From assembly GCA_030683705.1 (NCBI GenBank), contig JAUXPP010000142.1, positions 30,288 to 94,287 of the forward strand: a stretch of DNA of 64,000 bases, in the 5' to 3' direction. The position numbers and the translations under genes are program-made. Source of the stretch: Polaromonas sp. Its GTDB lineage: Bacteria > Pseudomonadota > Gammaproteobacteria > Burkholderiales > Burkholderiaceae_C. The notes under the pieces were generated by a model, which did not search any database, was not told the origin of the DNA, and saw only the letters and a program-made list of their open reading frames with translations. This document shows positions 26,320 through 36,112 of this stretch, piece after piece; the first letter of the stretch is position 1; each line of letters starts with the position of its first letter.

Positions 26320-28233
26320 CTAGTGCAAGGCGCGGTAGATTTCATCGGCCAGCTCGCGCGAGATACCCTCGACGGTGGCGATGTCTTCGGCACTCGCCGA
26401 CGTCACCCCGCGGATCCCGCCGAAACGCTGCAGCAGGCTGGCGCGTTTTTTCGGGCCTATGCCGGCGATGTCCTCGAGACGGCTGGCGCCGACCCGCACC
26501 TTGGCGCGTTTGGCGCGCATGCCGGTGATGGCGAAACGGTGCGCCTCGTCGCGGATCTGGGCAATCAGCATCAGCGCGGCCGAATCCCGGCCGAGATACA
26601 CCTTGTCACGGCCGTCGGCAAACACCAGTTCCTCGAGGCCAACCTTGCGGCCCTCGCCTTTTTCGACGCCGGCGATCAGTCCCAGGTCCAGGCCGAGTTC
26701 CTCGAACACTTCGCGCGCCATGGACACCTGGCCCTTGCCGCCATCCACCAGCACCAGGTCAGGCAAGCGGGCCGTGTTGTTGCGCGCGGCTTCGGCGAGT
26801 TTGCTGTAGCGGCGCATCAGCACCTGCCGCATCGCGGCATAGTCATCGCCCGGCGTGATGCCGTCGATGTTGTAGCGCCGGTATTCGGCGCTCTGCATCT
26901 TGTGGCCATGGAACACCACACATGAAGCCTGGGTCGATTCGCCGGCCGTGTGCGAGATATCGAAACACTCGATGCGCAGTGCATCCAGGTTGTCGAGCGA
27001 GAGCTCCAGCGCCTCGGCCAGCGCCCGCGTGCGCGCCTGCTGGGAGCCCTGCTCTGCCAGCAGCCGGGCCAGCTGCAGATCGGCGTTTTTCTGCGCCATC
27101 TCCAGCCAGATGCGGCGCTGCTCGCGCGGCTGATGGATGGCCGTGACCTTGTTGCCGGTCTGCATGATCAGCGCGGCGATCAGTGCCTTGTCCACCGGCT
27201 CGCTGCACACCAGCACCGGGGGCACCGGCACACCGACGTAGTGCTGGGCAATAAAAGCCTCGAGCACCAGCGCTTCCAGGCTTTTGGGCCGGCCCGCTGC
27301 CACGGCGGCACCGGTCTCCATGCTGTCCTCGTCGAGCCCGGCCAGGTCGGCCGCATGCTCCACATGGGTCGGGAAGTAGGGCCGGTCGCCCAGGTGCCGG
27401 CCACCGCGCACCATGGCCAGGTTCACGCAGGCCTTGCCACCGTGCACCTTGACCGCAAGGATGTCCACATCCTTGTCGCCGCCGGTTTCCATGGACTGCT
27501 GGTGCAGCACCTTGGACAGCGCCGACATCTGGTTGCGCAGTTCCGCCGCCTGTTCGAATTCGAGCCTTTCCGCATGGCCGCGCATCTGCTGTTCGAGCTC
27601 GGTCAGGATTTCTTCGGCCTGCCCTTGCAAAAAACGCTCGGCATTGGCGACATCCAGCGCGTACTGCTCCGGCGTCACATGGCCCACACAGGGCGCGGAG
27701 CAGCGCTTGATCTGGTACAGCAGGCAGGGCCGGGTGCGGTTGTTGAACACCGTGTCCTCGCAGGTGCGCAGCTTGAACACCTTTTGCAGCAGCAAGATCG
27801 TTTCCTTGACCGCCCAGGCGCTGGGATAAGGTCCGAAATAGCGGTGTTTTTTCTCCACCGCGCCGCGGTAATAGGCCACGCGCGGAAAGTCGTGCGACGC
27901 CAGCTTCAGGTAGGGGTAGCTCTTGTCGTCGCGGAACAGGATGTTGAACCGCGGGTTCAGCGTCTTGATCAGGTTGTTTTCCAGCAGCAGCGCTTCGGCC
28001 TCGGAGCGCACCACCGTGGTCTCCATGCGGACGATCTTCGTGACCATGTGGCCGATGCGCGTGCCACCGTGGTTTTTCTGGAAGTAGCTGGAGACGCGTT
28101 TTTTCAGGTCGCGCGCCTTGCCGACGTAAAGCACGCCGCCTTCGGCATCGAAATAGCGATAGACGCCCGGCATGGCCGGCAGGGCCGCGACTTCGCTGAG
28201 CAACTGGGGATCGAATTCGTGGGGAGCGGTCAT
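26320..28233 (-). CDS. uvrC: Excinuclease ABC subunit C
   Basis: 637-aa nucleotide-excision repair nuclease that cuts both sides of a lesion. It has a GIY-YIG domain at the start ([20 protein letters not shown]), a UVR motif near residues 205-240, an RNase-H-like endonuclease domain with [12 protein letters not shown] and a C-terminal pair of helix-hairpin-helix motifs ([18 protein letters not shown]). The frame stays open for 398 further codons upstream, but family alignment places the start at 28233. That upstream stretch is the earP gene on the other strand. Confidence 0.94.
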   Translation of the reverse strand: MTAPHEFDPQLLSEVAALPAMPGVYRYFDAEGGVLYVGKARDLKKRVSSYFQKNHGGTRIGHMVTKIVRMETTVVRSEAEALLLENNLIKTLNPRFNILFRDDKSYPYLKLASHDFPRVAYYRGAVEKKHRYFGPYPSAWAVKETILLLQKVFKLRTCEDTVFNNRTRPCLLYQIKRCSAPCVGHVTPEQYALDVANAERFLQGQAEEILTELEQQMRGHAERLEFEQAAELRNQMSALSKVLHQQSMETGGDKDVDILAVKVHGGKACVNLAMVRGGRHLGDRPYFPTHVEHAADLAGLDEDSMETGAAVAAGRPKSLEALVLEAFIAQHYVGVPVPPVLVCSEPVDKALIAALIMQTGNKVTAIHQPREQRRIWLEMAQKNADLQLARLLAEQGSQQARTRALAEALELSLDNLDALRIECFDISHTAGESTQASCVVFHGHKMQSAEYRRYNIDGITPGDDYAAMRQVLMRRYSKLAEAARNNTARLPDLVLVDGGKGQVSMAREVFEELGLDLGLIAGVEKGEGRKVGLEELVFADGRDKVYLGRDSAALMLIAQIRDEAHRFAITGMRAKRAKVRVGASRLEDIAGIGPKKRASLLQRFGGIRGVTSASAEDIATVEGISRELADEIYRALH

Positions 28234-28272
28234 GGTGATGCGGAAAGTACCCGTATTGTGGACAATCCGGAA

Positions 28273-29385
28273 ATGAATCGCAGCCGGCAGTGGGACATAT
28301 TTTGCAAAGTCATCGACAACCATGGCGACATCGGTGTCTGCTGGCGGCTCAGCACCGACCTGGCCGCGCGTGGACATCAGGTGCGGCTGTGGGTCGATGA
28401 TGCCTCGGCGCTGGCCTGGATGGCGCCGCCAGGGCATGCAGGCGTCACCGTGCTGCCCTGGCTGGAGCCACTGGGCCTGAACCTGCTGCGCCTGGACAGC
28501 GCGCCCTGCGAGGTGCTGGTGGAAGCCTTCGGCTGCGAGATTGCTCCTGAATTCATAGCTGCCTGTGCAGACCAGCACAGGGCTGGAGCCCCAAATCCCG
28601 TATGGATCAACCTCGAATACCTGTCGGCCGAGCCTTATGTGGAGCGTAACCACGCCCTGCCCTCGCTGGTACAGCACGGCCCCGCTGCCGGCTGGACCAA
28701 ATGGTTTTTCTACCCTGGCTTCACGCCGGCCACCGGCGGCCTGCTGCGCGAGCCCGGCCTGCTGCAGCGGCAGGCGGATTTCGACCGGTCGGCCTGGCTG
28801 GACGCTCAGCACATCGCCTGGGCTGGCGAAAAGCTGGTGGGACTGTTCTGTTATGAGCCCCCCGCCCTGCCCGCCCTGCTGGAACAATTCGCGCGCGCGG
28901 GACTCCACGGCGAGCCCGTGCGGCTGCTGGTCGCCGCCGGCCGCGCCGCCGCCGCGGTACGCGCCGCCCTCGTGAATGAAAAAGGGCTGCAGCCGATACT
29001 GGACAAACACCAGTTGCTGTCCATAACCTACCTGCCGCTGTTGCCCCAAACCGATTTTGACCACCTGCTGTGGGCCTGCGACCTCAATTTCGTGCGCGGT
29101 GAAGACTCGGTGGTGCGGGCTCTTTGGGCCGGCAAACCGCTGGTCTGGCAAATTTATCCGCAGGACGACCAGGCGCACCAGGCCAAGTTGCAGGCCTTCC
29201 TGGACCGGCTGGACGCGCCGGCCTCGCTGCGCGCCTTTCACCAGGCCTGGAACGGCCAGCACCCGCATCTGCCGGCCATGGACACGCAGGGATGGTCTGA
29301 TGGCCTGCGTGCAGCCAGGCAGGCGCTGCTGGGCCAGCCGGACCTGTGCAGCCAGTTGCTCGGGTTTGTGGCAAAAAAAAGCTAA
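28273..29385 (+). CDS. earP: EF-P arginine rhamnosyltransferase EarP
   Basis: 370-aa GT-B glycosyltransferase (DUF2331) that transfers rhamnose from dTDP-rhamnose to Arg32 of elongation factor P. The N-terminal signature is [20 protein letters not shown], with the conserved base Asp in DNHGD. The C-terminal donor site includes [18 protein letters not shown]. efp follows 105 bases downstream with the expected Arg32. Residues about 93-107 ([15 protein letters not shown]), between the usual VEAFGCE and [11 protein letters not shown] blocks, come from an in-frame dispersed repeat. The start is divergent from uvrC. Confidence 0.93.
   Translation: MNRSRQWDIFCKVIDNHGDIGVCWRLSTDLAARGHQVRLWVDDASALAWMAPPGHAGVTVLPWLEPLGLNLLRLDSAPCEVLVEAFGCEIAPEFIAACADQHRAGAPNPVWINLEYLSAEPYVERNHALPSLVQHGPAAGWTKWFFYPGFTPATGGLLREPGLLQRQADFDRSAWLDAQHIAWAGEKLVGLFCYEPPALPALLEQFARAGLHGEPVRLLVAAGRAAAAVRAALVNEKGLQPILDKHQLLSITYLPLLPQTDFDHLLWACDLNFVRGEDSVVRALWAGKPLVWQIYPQDDQAHQAKLQAFLDRLDAPASLRAFHQAWNGQHPHLPAMDTQGWSDGLRAARQALLGQPDLCSQLLGFVAKKS
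28549..28590 (-). repeat. Dispersed repeat, copy 8 (inside earP, in frame)
   Basis: On the minus strand it reads GGCTCCAGCCCTGTGCTGG, then GCACAGGCAGCTATGAATTC. It is translated within EarP between two conserved blocks. Confidence 0.65.
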
Positions 29386-29490
29386 AATCAGGGGCTTTGC
29401 GGAGAGTCCCGACCGGGCCGGCCGCACAACCCGCTGCAGAACCAGCCGTCCAGGCCGGCGTTTCGCGGCCCAGACTCAAGTAGAACTGTT

Positions 29491-30045
29491 ATGAAAATCG
29501 CTCAAGAAATACGCGCCGGCAACGTCATCATGCACGGCAAGGACCCGATGGTCGTGCTCAAGACGGAATACAGCCGCGGCGGACGCAATTCCGCCACCGT
29601 GCGCATGAAACTCAAAAGCCTGATCGCCAACTTCAACACCGAGCAGGTGTTCAAGGCCGACGACAAGGTGGACCAGGTCATCCTCGACAAGAAGGACTGC
29701 ACCTACTCCTACTTCGCCGACCCGATGTACATCTGCATGGACGCCGACTACAACCAGTACGAGGTCGAGGCCGAAAACATGGGCGACTCGCTGAACTACC
29801 TGCAGGACGGCATGGAGCTCGAAGTCGTTTTTTATGACGGCAAGGCGATCTCGGTCGAGCTGCCCACCAGCGTGCAGCGCGAAATCACCTGGACCGAACC
29901 TGCCGTCAAGGGCGATACCTCCGGCAAGGTGCTCAAGCCCGCCAAACTGGCCACCGGCTTTGAAATCGGTGTGCCGATTTTTGTGGCCCAGGGCGATCTG
30001 GTCGAGATCGACACGCGCACCGGCGAATACCGCAAGCGCGTCTGA
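29491..30045 (+). CDS. efp: Elongation factor P
   Basis: 184-aa ribosome-associated factor that relieves stalling at polyproline. It has the three-domain KOW/OB layout. The loop of domain 1 carries Arg32 ([10 protein letters not shown]), the acceptor for EarP rhamnosylation, rather than the Lys of EpmA-type systems. It lies directly downstream of earP. A perfect 13-bp terminator follows. Confidence 0.96.
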   Translation: MKIAQEIRAGNVIMHGKDPMVVLKTEYSRGGRNSATVRMKLKSLIANFNTEQVFKADDKVDQVILDKKDCTYSYFADPMYICMDADYNQYEVEAENMGDSLNYLQDGMELEVVFYDGKAISVELPTSVQREITWTEPAVKGDTSGKVLKPAKLATGFEIGVPIFVAQGDLVEIDTRTGEYRKRV

Positions 30046-30060
30046 GCCTGTCCGCTCCCC

Positions 30061-30091
30061 GCAAAAAGGCTCCCCCGTGGAGCCTTTTTGC
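30061..30091. terminator. Terminator after efp
   Basis: GCAAAAAGGCTCC, loop CCCGT, GGAGCCTTTTTGC is a perfect 13-bp stem with A/T tails. Confidence 0.8.
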
Positions 30092-30118
30092 TGGGCGGCC
30101 TCAGGCAACCTCCCCTTC

Positions 30119-30997
30119 ATGGACAATGCAGTCATGGAATCCACACAAGACCTGAACGAGAACCGGCTCGCCGATGCCTGGGCCGAATTGCAGACACATG
30201 CCGACCAGGGCAACCCGCTGCAGGCCGATGCCTACCGGCTGGCTTTTGCCGACCCGGAGTTTTTGCTGCGCCGCGAGACGCGCGGCATCCGCTTCCAGCT
30301 CGAGATGCTCAAGCCCGACATGGAGCAGCACGCCCAGGGCATTGAAAACACCATCGTGGTTTTCGGCAGTGCGCGCTTTCCGGCGCCCGAGCAGGCCCAG
30401 GAAGCGCTGAAGCTGGCCCGCGAAAGCGGCGATGCGCAGGCCATGGCGCTGGCCGAGCGGCATGTGCGCAACGCGCACTACTACGAGCAGGCGCGGCTTT
30501 TTGGCCGCCTGGTGGCCACGCACAGCAAGCGGCACCCGCCAGCCGAGCAGCTTTTTATTTGCACCGGCGGTGGCCCCGGCATCATGGAAGCGGCCAACCG
30601 CGGCGCCCACGAAATGGGTGTGCCTACCGTGGGCCTGAACATTGCGCTGCCGCACGAGCAAAGCTCCAACCCCTATGTCACGCCCTCGCTGAGCTTCAAG
30701 TTCCACTACTTCGCGCTGCGCAAGATGCATTTCATGATGCGGGCCAAGGCGCTGGTGGCGTTTCCCGGAGGCTTCGGCACGCTGGACGAGCTGTTCGAGG
30801 TCATCACCCTGGTGCAGACCCGCAAGGCCAAGCCGGTGCCCATCATCCTGTTCGGCTCCGACTACTGGAAACGCCTGCTCAACTTCGACGTGCTGATCGA
30901 GGAAGGCGCGATCTCGCCGGAAGACCTCAAGCTCTTCGAATATGTCGACGACCCGCAGGTGGCCTGGGACGCGATCAAGACTTTTTACCAGTTGTAG
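30119..30997 (+). CDS. LOG family (TIGR00730-like) Rossmann protein
   Basis: 292-aa protein of the LOG/lysine-decarboxylase-like family, whose characterised members release free cytokinin-type bases from nucleotides (phosphoribohydrolase). It has the signature PGGFGTLDE at about residues 218-226 and GGGPGIMEAANRGA near 153-166. The N-terminal 75 residues form a helical extension typical of the larger bacterial subgroup. ATG at 30119 or 30134 are both possible. The substrate here is unknown, perhaps AMP/nucleotide turnover. Confidence 0.82.
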   Translation: MDNAVMESTQDLNENRLADAWAELQTHADQGNPLQADAYRLAFADPEFLLRRETRGIRFQLEMLKPDMEQHAQGIENTIVVFGSARFPAPEQAQEALKLARESGDAQAMALAERHVRNAHYYEQARLFGRLVATHSKRHPPAEQLFICTGGGPGIMEAANRGAHEMGVPTVGLNIALPHEQSSNPYVTPSLSFKFHYFALRKMHFMMRAKALVAFPGGFGTLDELFEVITLVQTRKAKPVPIILFGSDYWKRLLNFDVLIEEGAISPEDLKLFEYVDDPQVAWDAIKTFYQL

Positions 30998-31030
30998 AGC
31001 CACCACGCTCGCGCACTGGCCTCCCGTTTG

Positions 31031-32209
31031 TCAGTGAGGCAGTTCGGCCCGGTCTTTGAGCCCCCACGCGGCGCGGGCGCCGGCGCCGACCACGGCGCCG
31101 GTGGCCCAGAACACGCCGGCGATGCCGATCACGGCACCCAGGGTGCCGAACAGCATGGGCATCACCACGCTGGACGCGTTGATCGCCATCAGGCGCAGGC
31201 CCAGTGCCTCGCCGTGGCGTGCCTCGGGCGTGATCTGGTGCAGCATGCTCATGATCATGGGCTGGACCGTGCCCAGCGCGAAGCCCAGCAGCACCGAACA
31301 CACGCCCATGCCCAGCGCCGTGCCCATCAAGGGGTAAACGCCGAACAACACGGCCGTCATGAGCATCGCGCCCACCAGCACGAGCCACTCGCGCAGGTGC
31401 GCGGCCAGCAGCGGCATGAGCATGCGGATGGCAGCGGCCGCCACGGCAAAAGCCCCGAGGATGGAACCGATGACCGAGGCGCTGATGCCTTTTTCAAAAC
31501 CCAGCACCGGCACGACAAAAGTGTGTACGTCCCAGCAGGACGACAAAAACCAGTTCACCAGCATCAGGCGGCGAAAGGCCGGGTCGCGCAGCAGGTCCCA
31601 GGCACTGGCCGGGGCGCTGCCCGGCGCGACCACCACCGGCGGAAGCTCGCGTGTGGGCCGCACCAGCAGCCAGCACGCCAGTGGCAACACCGCCATGAGA
31701 AAAAAAGCGGCGCGATAACCGGTGGTGCTGTTCGGCGCGGCGCCCGCATGGTCGATCAGCAAGCCGGCGGCGAAAGGACCGATGAAGTTGGACACCGCCG
31801 GGCCTATGGACAGCCAGCTGAACACGCGCCGCAGTTGCAGCGCCCCCACCGCGGCGCGCCCGACATGGCGCTGCAGCGAAATCACCGCCACACCGGTGGC
31901 GCCGCCGGTCAGCAGCGCAGCCAGGCACAAGACCGGGAACACCGGGAAAGCCACGGCCAGGCCGGCGCCCAGCATGGCCGCCACCACGCTGTAGCCGATG
32001 GGGCGCTTGAGGCCGTGGCGGTCGGCAAACCGGCCCGCCGGCAGCGCCAGGAACACCTGGGTCAGCGCAAACAGCGCCAGCAGCACGCCCACCGCCGCGG
32101 GACTGTAACCCTCGCGCAGCGCCAGCAGCGGTGCGGCCATGCGGGTGCCGGCCATGCAGGCGTGCAGGCACACCTGCGCAAGGATGAGGCGGGCCAGTTC
32201 AGGCGTCAT
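31031..32209 (-). CDS. MFS transporter
   Basis: 392-aa inner-membrane major facilitator protein with twelve predicted helices. The loop 2-3 motif appears as LPAGRFADRHGLKRP (about residues 55-69), and a longer central loop separates the two halves near residues 180-210. The substrate cannot be told from sequence; the neighbours give no pathway. The dispersed repeat lies between its start and rmuC. Confidence 0.82.
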   Translation of the reverse strand: MTPELARLILAQVCLHACMAGTRMAAPLLALREGYSPAAVGVLLALFALTQVFLALPAGRFADRHGLKRPIGYSVVAAMLGAGLAVAFPVFPVLCLAALLTGGATGVAVISLQRHVGRAAVGALQLRRVFSWLSIGPAVSNFIGPFAAGLLIDHAGAAPNSTTGYRAAFFLMAVLPLACWLLVRPTRELPPVVVAPGSAPASAWDLLRDPAFRRLMLVNWFLSSCWDVHTFVVPVLGFEKGISASVIGSILGAFAVAAAAIRMLMPLLAAHLREWLVLVGAMLMTAVLFGVYPLMGTALGMGVCSVLLGFALGTVQPMIMSMLHQITPEARHGEALGLRLMAINASSVVMPMLFGTLGAVIGIAGVFWATGAVVGAGARAAWGLKDRAELPH

Positions 32210-32226
32210 GGTTGATAGTCAAATCC

Positions 32227-32275
32227 GGCTCCAGCCCTTACGCGACAAGCGTAAGCAGCTATCAAATCAATAGCA
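32227..32275 (+). repeat. Dispersed repeat, copy 9 (near-consensus)
   Basis: Intergenic copy with the fullest form: GGCTCCAGCCCTTACGCGAC, then AAGCGTAAGCAGCTATC and AATCAATAGCA. Confidence 0.7.
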
Positions 32276-32293
32276 TCCAAAACCGTGAACGAC

Positions 32294-33634
32294 TCAGTCG
32301 TCCAGCACATCCGGATCCAGCACCGGCGGAAGCAGCACCTGGGACTCGGCGTCGGGCAGGGCCTCGACCTTGCGCAAGGCCAACCGCATCTGTTTGGCGC
32401 GGGTGTCGGCCTTGTCCAGCGTGTCGGAGGCCTTGGCCACCTGCTCCTTGATACGCGCCACCCATTCGCCGTAACGTTCGAACTCGGTCTTGACAGCGCC
32501 CAGCACCTTCCACACTTCCGACGCCTGCTGCTCCAGCGCCAGCGTGCGAAAACCCATGTGCAGGCTGTTGAGCATGGCCAGCAAGGTGGTCGGACCGGCC
32601 AGCGTCACGCGGTGCTGGCGCTGGATCGCGTCCATCAGCCCGGGCCGGCGCAACACCTCGGCATACAGGCTTTCGACCGGCAGGAACAGGATGGCGAAAT
32701 CGGTGGTGTGCGGCGCCGCCAGGTAATTCTCGGCAATCGACTTGGCTTCGGTGCGTATACGCGCCTCCAGCGCCTTGCCGGCCAGTTCCACCGCGGCCGG
32801 ATCGACACGCTCATGTGCGTCGAGCAGGCGCTCGTAGTCGTCACGCGGAAATTTGGCGTCGATCGGCAGCCACACCGGCGCGCCCTCGTCGCCGCGTCCC
32901 GGGAAACGGATCGCAAAGTCGACGCGCTGGCCGCTGCGCGGTTTGGTCTCGACCTGCTTGGCGTACTGGTCGGTGGTCAGCACCTGCTCGAGCAGGGCTT
33001 CCAGCTGCACCTCGCCGAATACGCCGCGCGTCTTGACGTTGGTCAGCACGCGCTGCAGGTTGCCCACGCCGACCGCCAATGACTGCATCTCGCCCAGGCC
33101 CTTGTGCACCTGCTCGAGCCGGTCCGCCACCTGCTTGAAGCTTTCACCGAGCCGCGTTTCCAGCGTGGTCTGCAGCTTTTCGTCCACGGTCTTGCGCATC
33201 TCGTCGAGCTTGGCCGAATTGGTCTGCTGCAACTGGGCCAGTTGCTGCTCCAGCGTCTCGCGCACTTCGAGCATGCGCCTGGCGTTCGATTCGCTGACCG
33301 ACTGCAACTGGGTGCTCAGGGTGTCGGACAGGTTTTTTTGCAACAGCGTCAGTTGCTGGGCAAAGGCGTCGATCTGCGTGTTCTGGGTCCGCGTCGCTTC
33401 CGCCGCCTGCTTGACCAGGGTCTCCTGGAAAGTTGCCAGGCTGTGTGTCATCTCCTGGCGCGCGCCGCGCGAGGATTCGCTGATCTCGCGCCGCAGCTCG
33501 CGCTCCAGCCGCTCGCTGGCGGCCAGCAGTTCGGCGCGGCCGCTGTCGGGCACCGCAGGCTTGCGCACCAGCAGCACGATGACGGCCACCAGGATGGCCA
33601 GCGCCAGGGCGATGAGGAACCACAGTTCGATCAA
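32294..33634 (-). CDS. rmuC: DNA recombination protein RmuC
   Basis: 446-aa protein with one N-terminal membrane helix (about residues 4-22), a long coiled coil (about 35-195, Gln/Glu/Arg-rich) and the RmuC nuclease-like domain (about 200-400; VFGEVQLEALLEQVL, VWLPIDAKFPRDDYERLLDA, LLAMLNSLHMGFRT). RmuC limits DNA rearrangement at inverted repeats in E. coli and occurs near anti-phage systems elsewhere, though none is seen here. It ends ten bases after the next upstream gene's stop region on the same strand. Confidence 0.9.
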   Translation of the reverse strand: MIELWFLIALALAILVAVIVLLVRKPAVPDSGRAELLAASERLERELRREISESSRGARQEMTHSLATFQETLVKQAAEATRTQNTQIDAFAQQLTLLQKNLSDTLSTQLQSVSESNARRMLEVRETLEQQLAQLQQTNSAKLDEMRKTVDEKLQTTLETRLGESFKQVADRLEQVHKGLGEMQSLAVGVGNLQRVLTNVKTRGVFGEVQLEALLEQVLTTDQYAKQVETKPRSGQRVDFAIRFPGRGDEGAPVWLPIDAKFPRDDYERLLDAHERVDPAAVELAGKALEARIRTEAKSIAENYLAAPHTTDFAILFLPVESLYAEVLRRPGLMDAIQRQHRVTLAGPTTLLAMLNSLHMGFRTLALEQQASEVWKVLGAVKTEFERYGEWVARIKEQVAKASDTLDKADTRAKQMRLALRKVEALPDAESQVLLPPVLDPDVLDD

Positions 33635-33643
33635 GACCGGTCC

Positions 33644-34627
33644 TTACGCCGCCAGCACCGAGGGATTCAGCGGGGTCACGGGCTTTTTGTCCTTGAAGAA
33701 ACCGATCAGGTTGTCTGCCGCCAGGTTAGCCATGGCCAAGCGCGTCGGCACGGTGGCGCTCGCGATGTGCGGCGTCAGCACCACATTCGGCACCGTCAGC
33801 AGATCAGGATGCACCTTGGGTTCGCCTTCAAACACGTCCAGGCCGGCGGCGGAAATGGTTTTGTCACGCAGGGCTTTGGCCAGCGCCACATCATCCACGA
33901 TGCCGCCGCGCGCAATGTTGACCAGCGTCGCGGTGGGTTTCATCATCGCCAGTTCTGCCGCGCCAATCGTGTGGTGCGAGGCCGGCGAATACGGCAACAC
34001 CAGTACGACGTGATCAGCGGTCTTCAAGAGCTCTTCCTTGCTGACGTAGCTGGCCTTGCACTCGGCTTCCAGCGCCGCATCCAGTCGTGAACGGTTGTGG
34101 TAAATCACCTTCATGCCGAAGCCGTGCGCGCCGCGCTTGGCGATGCCCTGGCCGATGCGGCCCATGCCCAGCACACCCAGCGTGCTGCCGTGAATGTCGG
34201 AGCCGGCAAACATGTCAAAACTCCATTTTTCCCACTTGCCAGCGCGCAGGAAATGCTCGCTCTCGGTGACGCGGCGGGCGGTGGCCATCAGCAAGGCAAA
34301 GCCGAAATCGGCCGTGGTTTCGGTCAGCACGTCCGGCGCATTGGTGGCCAGCACGCCGGCCGCGGTCATGGCGTCGATGTCGAAATTGTTGTAGCCCACC
34401 GCCATGTTGGCGCAGATCTTCAGGCGCGGGCAGGCGGCCAGCACCTCGGCATCAATGCGGTCGCCGCCGGTGGTGAAAGCGCCGTCCTTGTCCTTGAGTT
34501 TTTCAGCCAGCTCGGCCTTGGACCAGACGGCGTCGGACTGGTTGGCCTCGACCTCGAAGTGTTGCTCCAGGCGGCTGATGACTTCGGGAAAAATCGACCG
34601 GGCAACAAGAATTTTGGGTTTGCTCAT
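33644..34627 (-). CDS. Glyoxylate/hydroxypyruvate reductase (D-2-hydroxyacid dehydrogenase)
   Basis: 327-aa NAD(P)H-dependent D-2-hydroxyacid dehydrogenase, closest in pattern to GhrB/glyoxylate reductase. The nucleotide motif VLGMGRIGQGIAKRG is near residues 150-164. The catalytic triad is placed by NIARGGIVDD (Arg), GLDVFEGEP (Glu) and LTPHIASAT (His). It may reduce glyoxylate or hydroxypyruvate. It lies between rmuC and the NhaD-type gene with short gaps, so co-transcription is possible. Confidence 0.87.
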   Translation of the reverse strand: MSKPKILVARSIFPEVISRLEQHFEVEANQSDAVWSKAELAEKLKDKDGAFTTGGDRIDAEVLAACPRLKICANMAVGYNNFDIDAMTAAGVLATNAPDVLTETTADFGFALLMATARRVTESEHFLRAGKWEKWSFDMFAGSDIHGSTLGVLGMGRIGQGIAKRGAHGFGMKVIYHNRSRLDAALEAECKASYVSKEELLKTADHVVLVLPYSPASHHTIGAAELAMMKPTATLVNIARGGIVDDVALAKALRDKTISAAGLDVFEGEPKVHPDLLTVPNVVLTPHIASATVPTRLAMANLAADNLIGFFKDKKPVTPLNPSVLAA

Positions 34628-34657
34628 GTGAATGTCTCTTTAAATGACGGAGGTTGT

Positions 34658-36067
34658 CTATTTGAACCAGATGAAGGTCATGACGACAAACAGCGGGATC
34701 AGCACGGCGCCGGACCAGGCCATGTAGCCGAAGAAACTGGGCATCTTGACGCCGCGGTCCTCGGCAATCGCCTTGACCATCAGGTTGGGCGCGTTGCCGA
34801 TATAGGTATTGGCGCCCATGAACACCGCGCCGGCCGAAATCGCCGCCAGCGTCGGCGCCAGCGTACTCATCAGCACCTGTGGGTCGCCGCCGGCGGTATT
34901 GAAAAACACCAGGTAGGTCGGCGCATTGTCGAGAAAGGAACTCAAGGCGCCCGTGGCCCAGAAGTACATCGCCGGGTCGGGCTGGCCGTCCGGCCGTGTG
35001 ACCATGGACACCACGGCGCCGAAGGGGCCGCTGGTGCCGGCCTTGAGCATGGCAATCACCGGAATGATGGTCAGGAAAATGCCGGCGAACAGCTTGGCGA
35101 CCTCGGCCATCGGGCCCCAGGAAAACTGGTTGTCCTCGTGCACCTTGTCGGCGGTGAGCTTGAGCGACAGCAGCGTGATCGCAATCAACCCGGCATCGCG
35201 CACCAGACCGGGCAGTCCGACCTCGGTGCCATAGATGTCGAACACCACCGGAGATTTCCAGAAGCCGCTGAGCAGCACCAGCCCGGCAATGCCCGCCAGC
35301 AGCCCAAAGTTGAAAGCGCCGTCGAAGCCCAGCCGCTGGGTGTCCGGCGTCGGGTCCACCGGCATCACGCCCTCGCGGCGGTAATACCAGCTGTCCAGCA
35401 GGTAAAAAATCACCAGCAGGCTGCCGATCAGGAACAGGGTTTCCGGGAAGATGTGCTTGAGCGTCCAGAAAAAATCAACGCCTTTGAGGAATCCGAGGAA
35501 CAGCGGCGGGTCCCCCAGCGGCGTCAACGAGCCGCCGGCGTTGGACACGATAAAAATGAAAAACACCACGATGTGGGCACTGTGCTTGCGGTTGTCATTG
35601 GCGCGGATCAGCGGCCGGATCATCAGCATGGAGGCGCCGGTGGTGCCCATGAAACTCGCCAGCACGGCACCTATCAGCAGCAGGCCCGCATTCAGCGCGG
35701 GACTGCCGTGCAGGTTGCCGCGGATGAAGATGCCGCCAGCCACGGTGAACAGCGCCGTCAGCAGGATGATGAAGGGAATGTATTCGGCCACCAGCGCATG
35801 AACCAGGCTGATTCCGGCCACCGAGGGCCCGAACATCACGGCAAAGGGAACAAAAAAGGCCAGCGTCCAGGCGGCCGCCACCTTGCCGAAATGGTGGTGC
35901 CAGAAGAAAGGCACCAGCAAGGGCATCAGCGCGATGCACAGCAGCAGGCCGGCAAACGGCACGCCCCACAGCGGCGAGAGCTGGCTGCCGTCGAAATCGA
36001 CCGCAAACGCAAGCCCCGGCCAGATCCAGAACAAGGCCGCGACGGCGGCCCAGCGTGATATTTTCAT
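34658..36067 (-). CDS. NhaD-type sodium:proton antiporter / citrate-transporter-like protein
   Basis: 469-aa inner-membrane protein of the ion transporter superfamily with about thirteen helices and a possible signal-like first helix. Segments such as VVFFIFIVSNAGGSLTPLGDPPLFLGFLKG (seen as adjoining stretches) and SSFLDNAPTYLVFFNTAGG match the conserved halves of NhaD/ArsB-like proteins, including the Asn-Ala/Asp-Asn-Ala-Pro sites. A sodium/proton exchange role is likely from family. It has its own start region behind pncB. Confidence 0.8.
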   Translation of the reverse strand: MKISRWAAVAALFWIWPGLAFAVDFDGSQLSPLWGVPFAGLLLCIALMPLLVPFFWHHHFGKVAAAWTLAFFVPFAVMFGPSVAGISLVHALVAEYIPFIILLTALFTVAGGIFIRGNLHGSPALNAGLLLIGAVLASFMGTTGASMLMIRPLIRANDNRKHSAHIVVFFIFIVSNAGGSLTPLGDPPLFLGFLKGVDFFWTLKHIFPETLFLIGSLLVIFYLLDSWYYRREGVMPVDPTPDTQRLGFDGAFNFGLLAGIAGLVLLSGFWKSPVVFDIYGTEVGLPGLVRDAGLIAITLLSLKLTADKVHEDNQFSWGPMAEVAKLFAGIFLTIIPVIAMLKAGTSGPFGAVVSMVTRPDGQPDPAMYFWATGALSSFLDNAPTYLVFFNTAGGDPQVLMSTLAPTLAAISAGAVFMGANTYIGNAPNLMVKAIAEDRGVKMPSFFGYMAWSGAVLIPLFVVMTFIWFK

Positions 36068-36112
36068 GGTGTCTCCGTAGTTCCAGAAGCGGGGGCCACC
36101 CCCCGGCCGCCA

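Noticed and set aside
26950..28272. Long upstream extension of the earP frame
   Set aside because: It is the antisense of uvrC; EarP homologues begin close to WDIFCKV.
28234..29427. 398-codon N-terminal extension of the uvrC frame
   Set aside because: The extra part lies opposite earP and shows no domain; UvrC families start at MTAPHEF near 28233.
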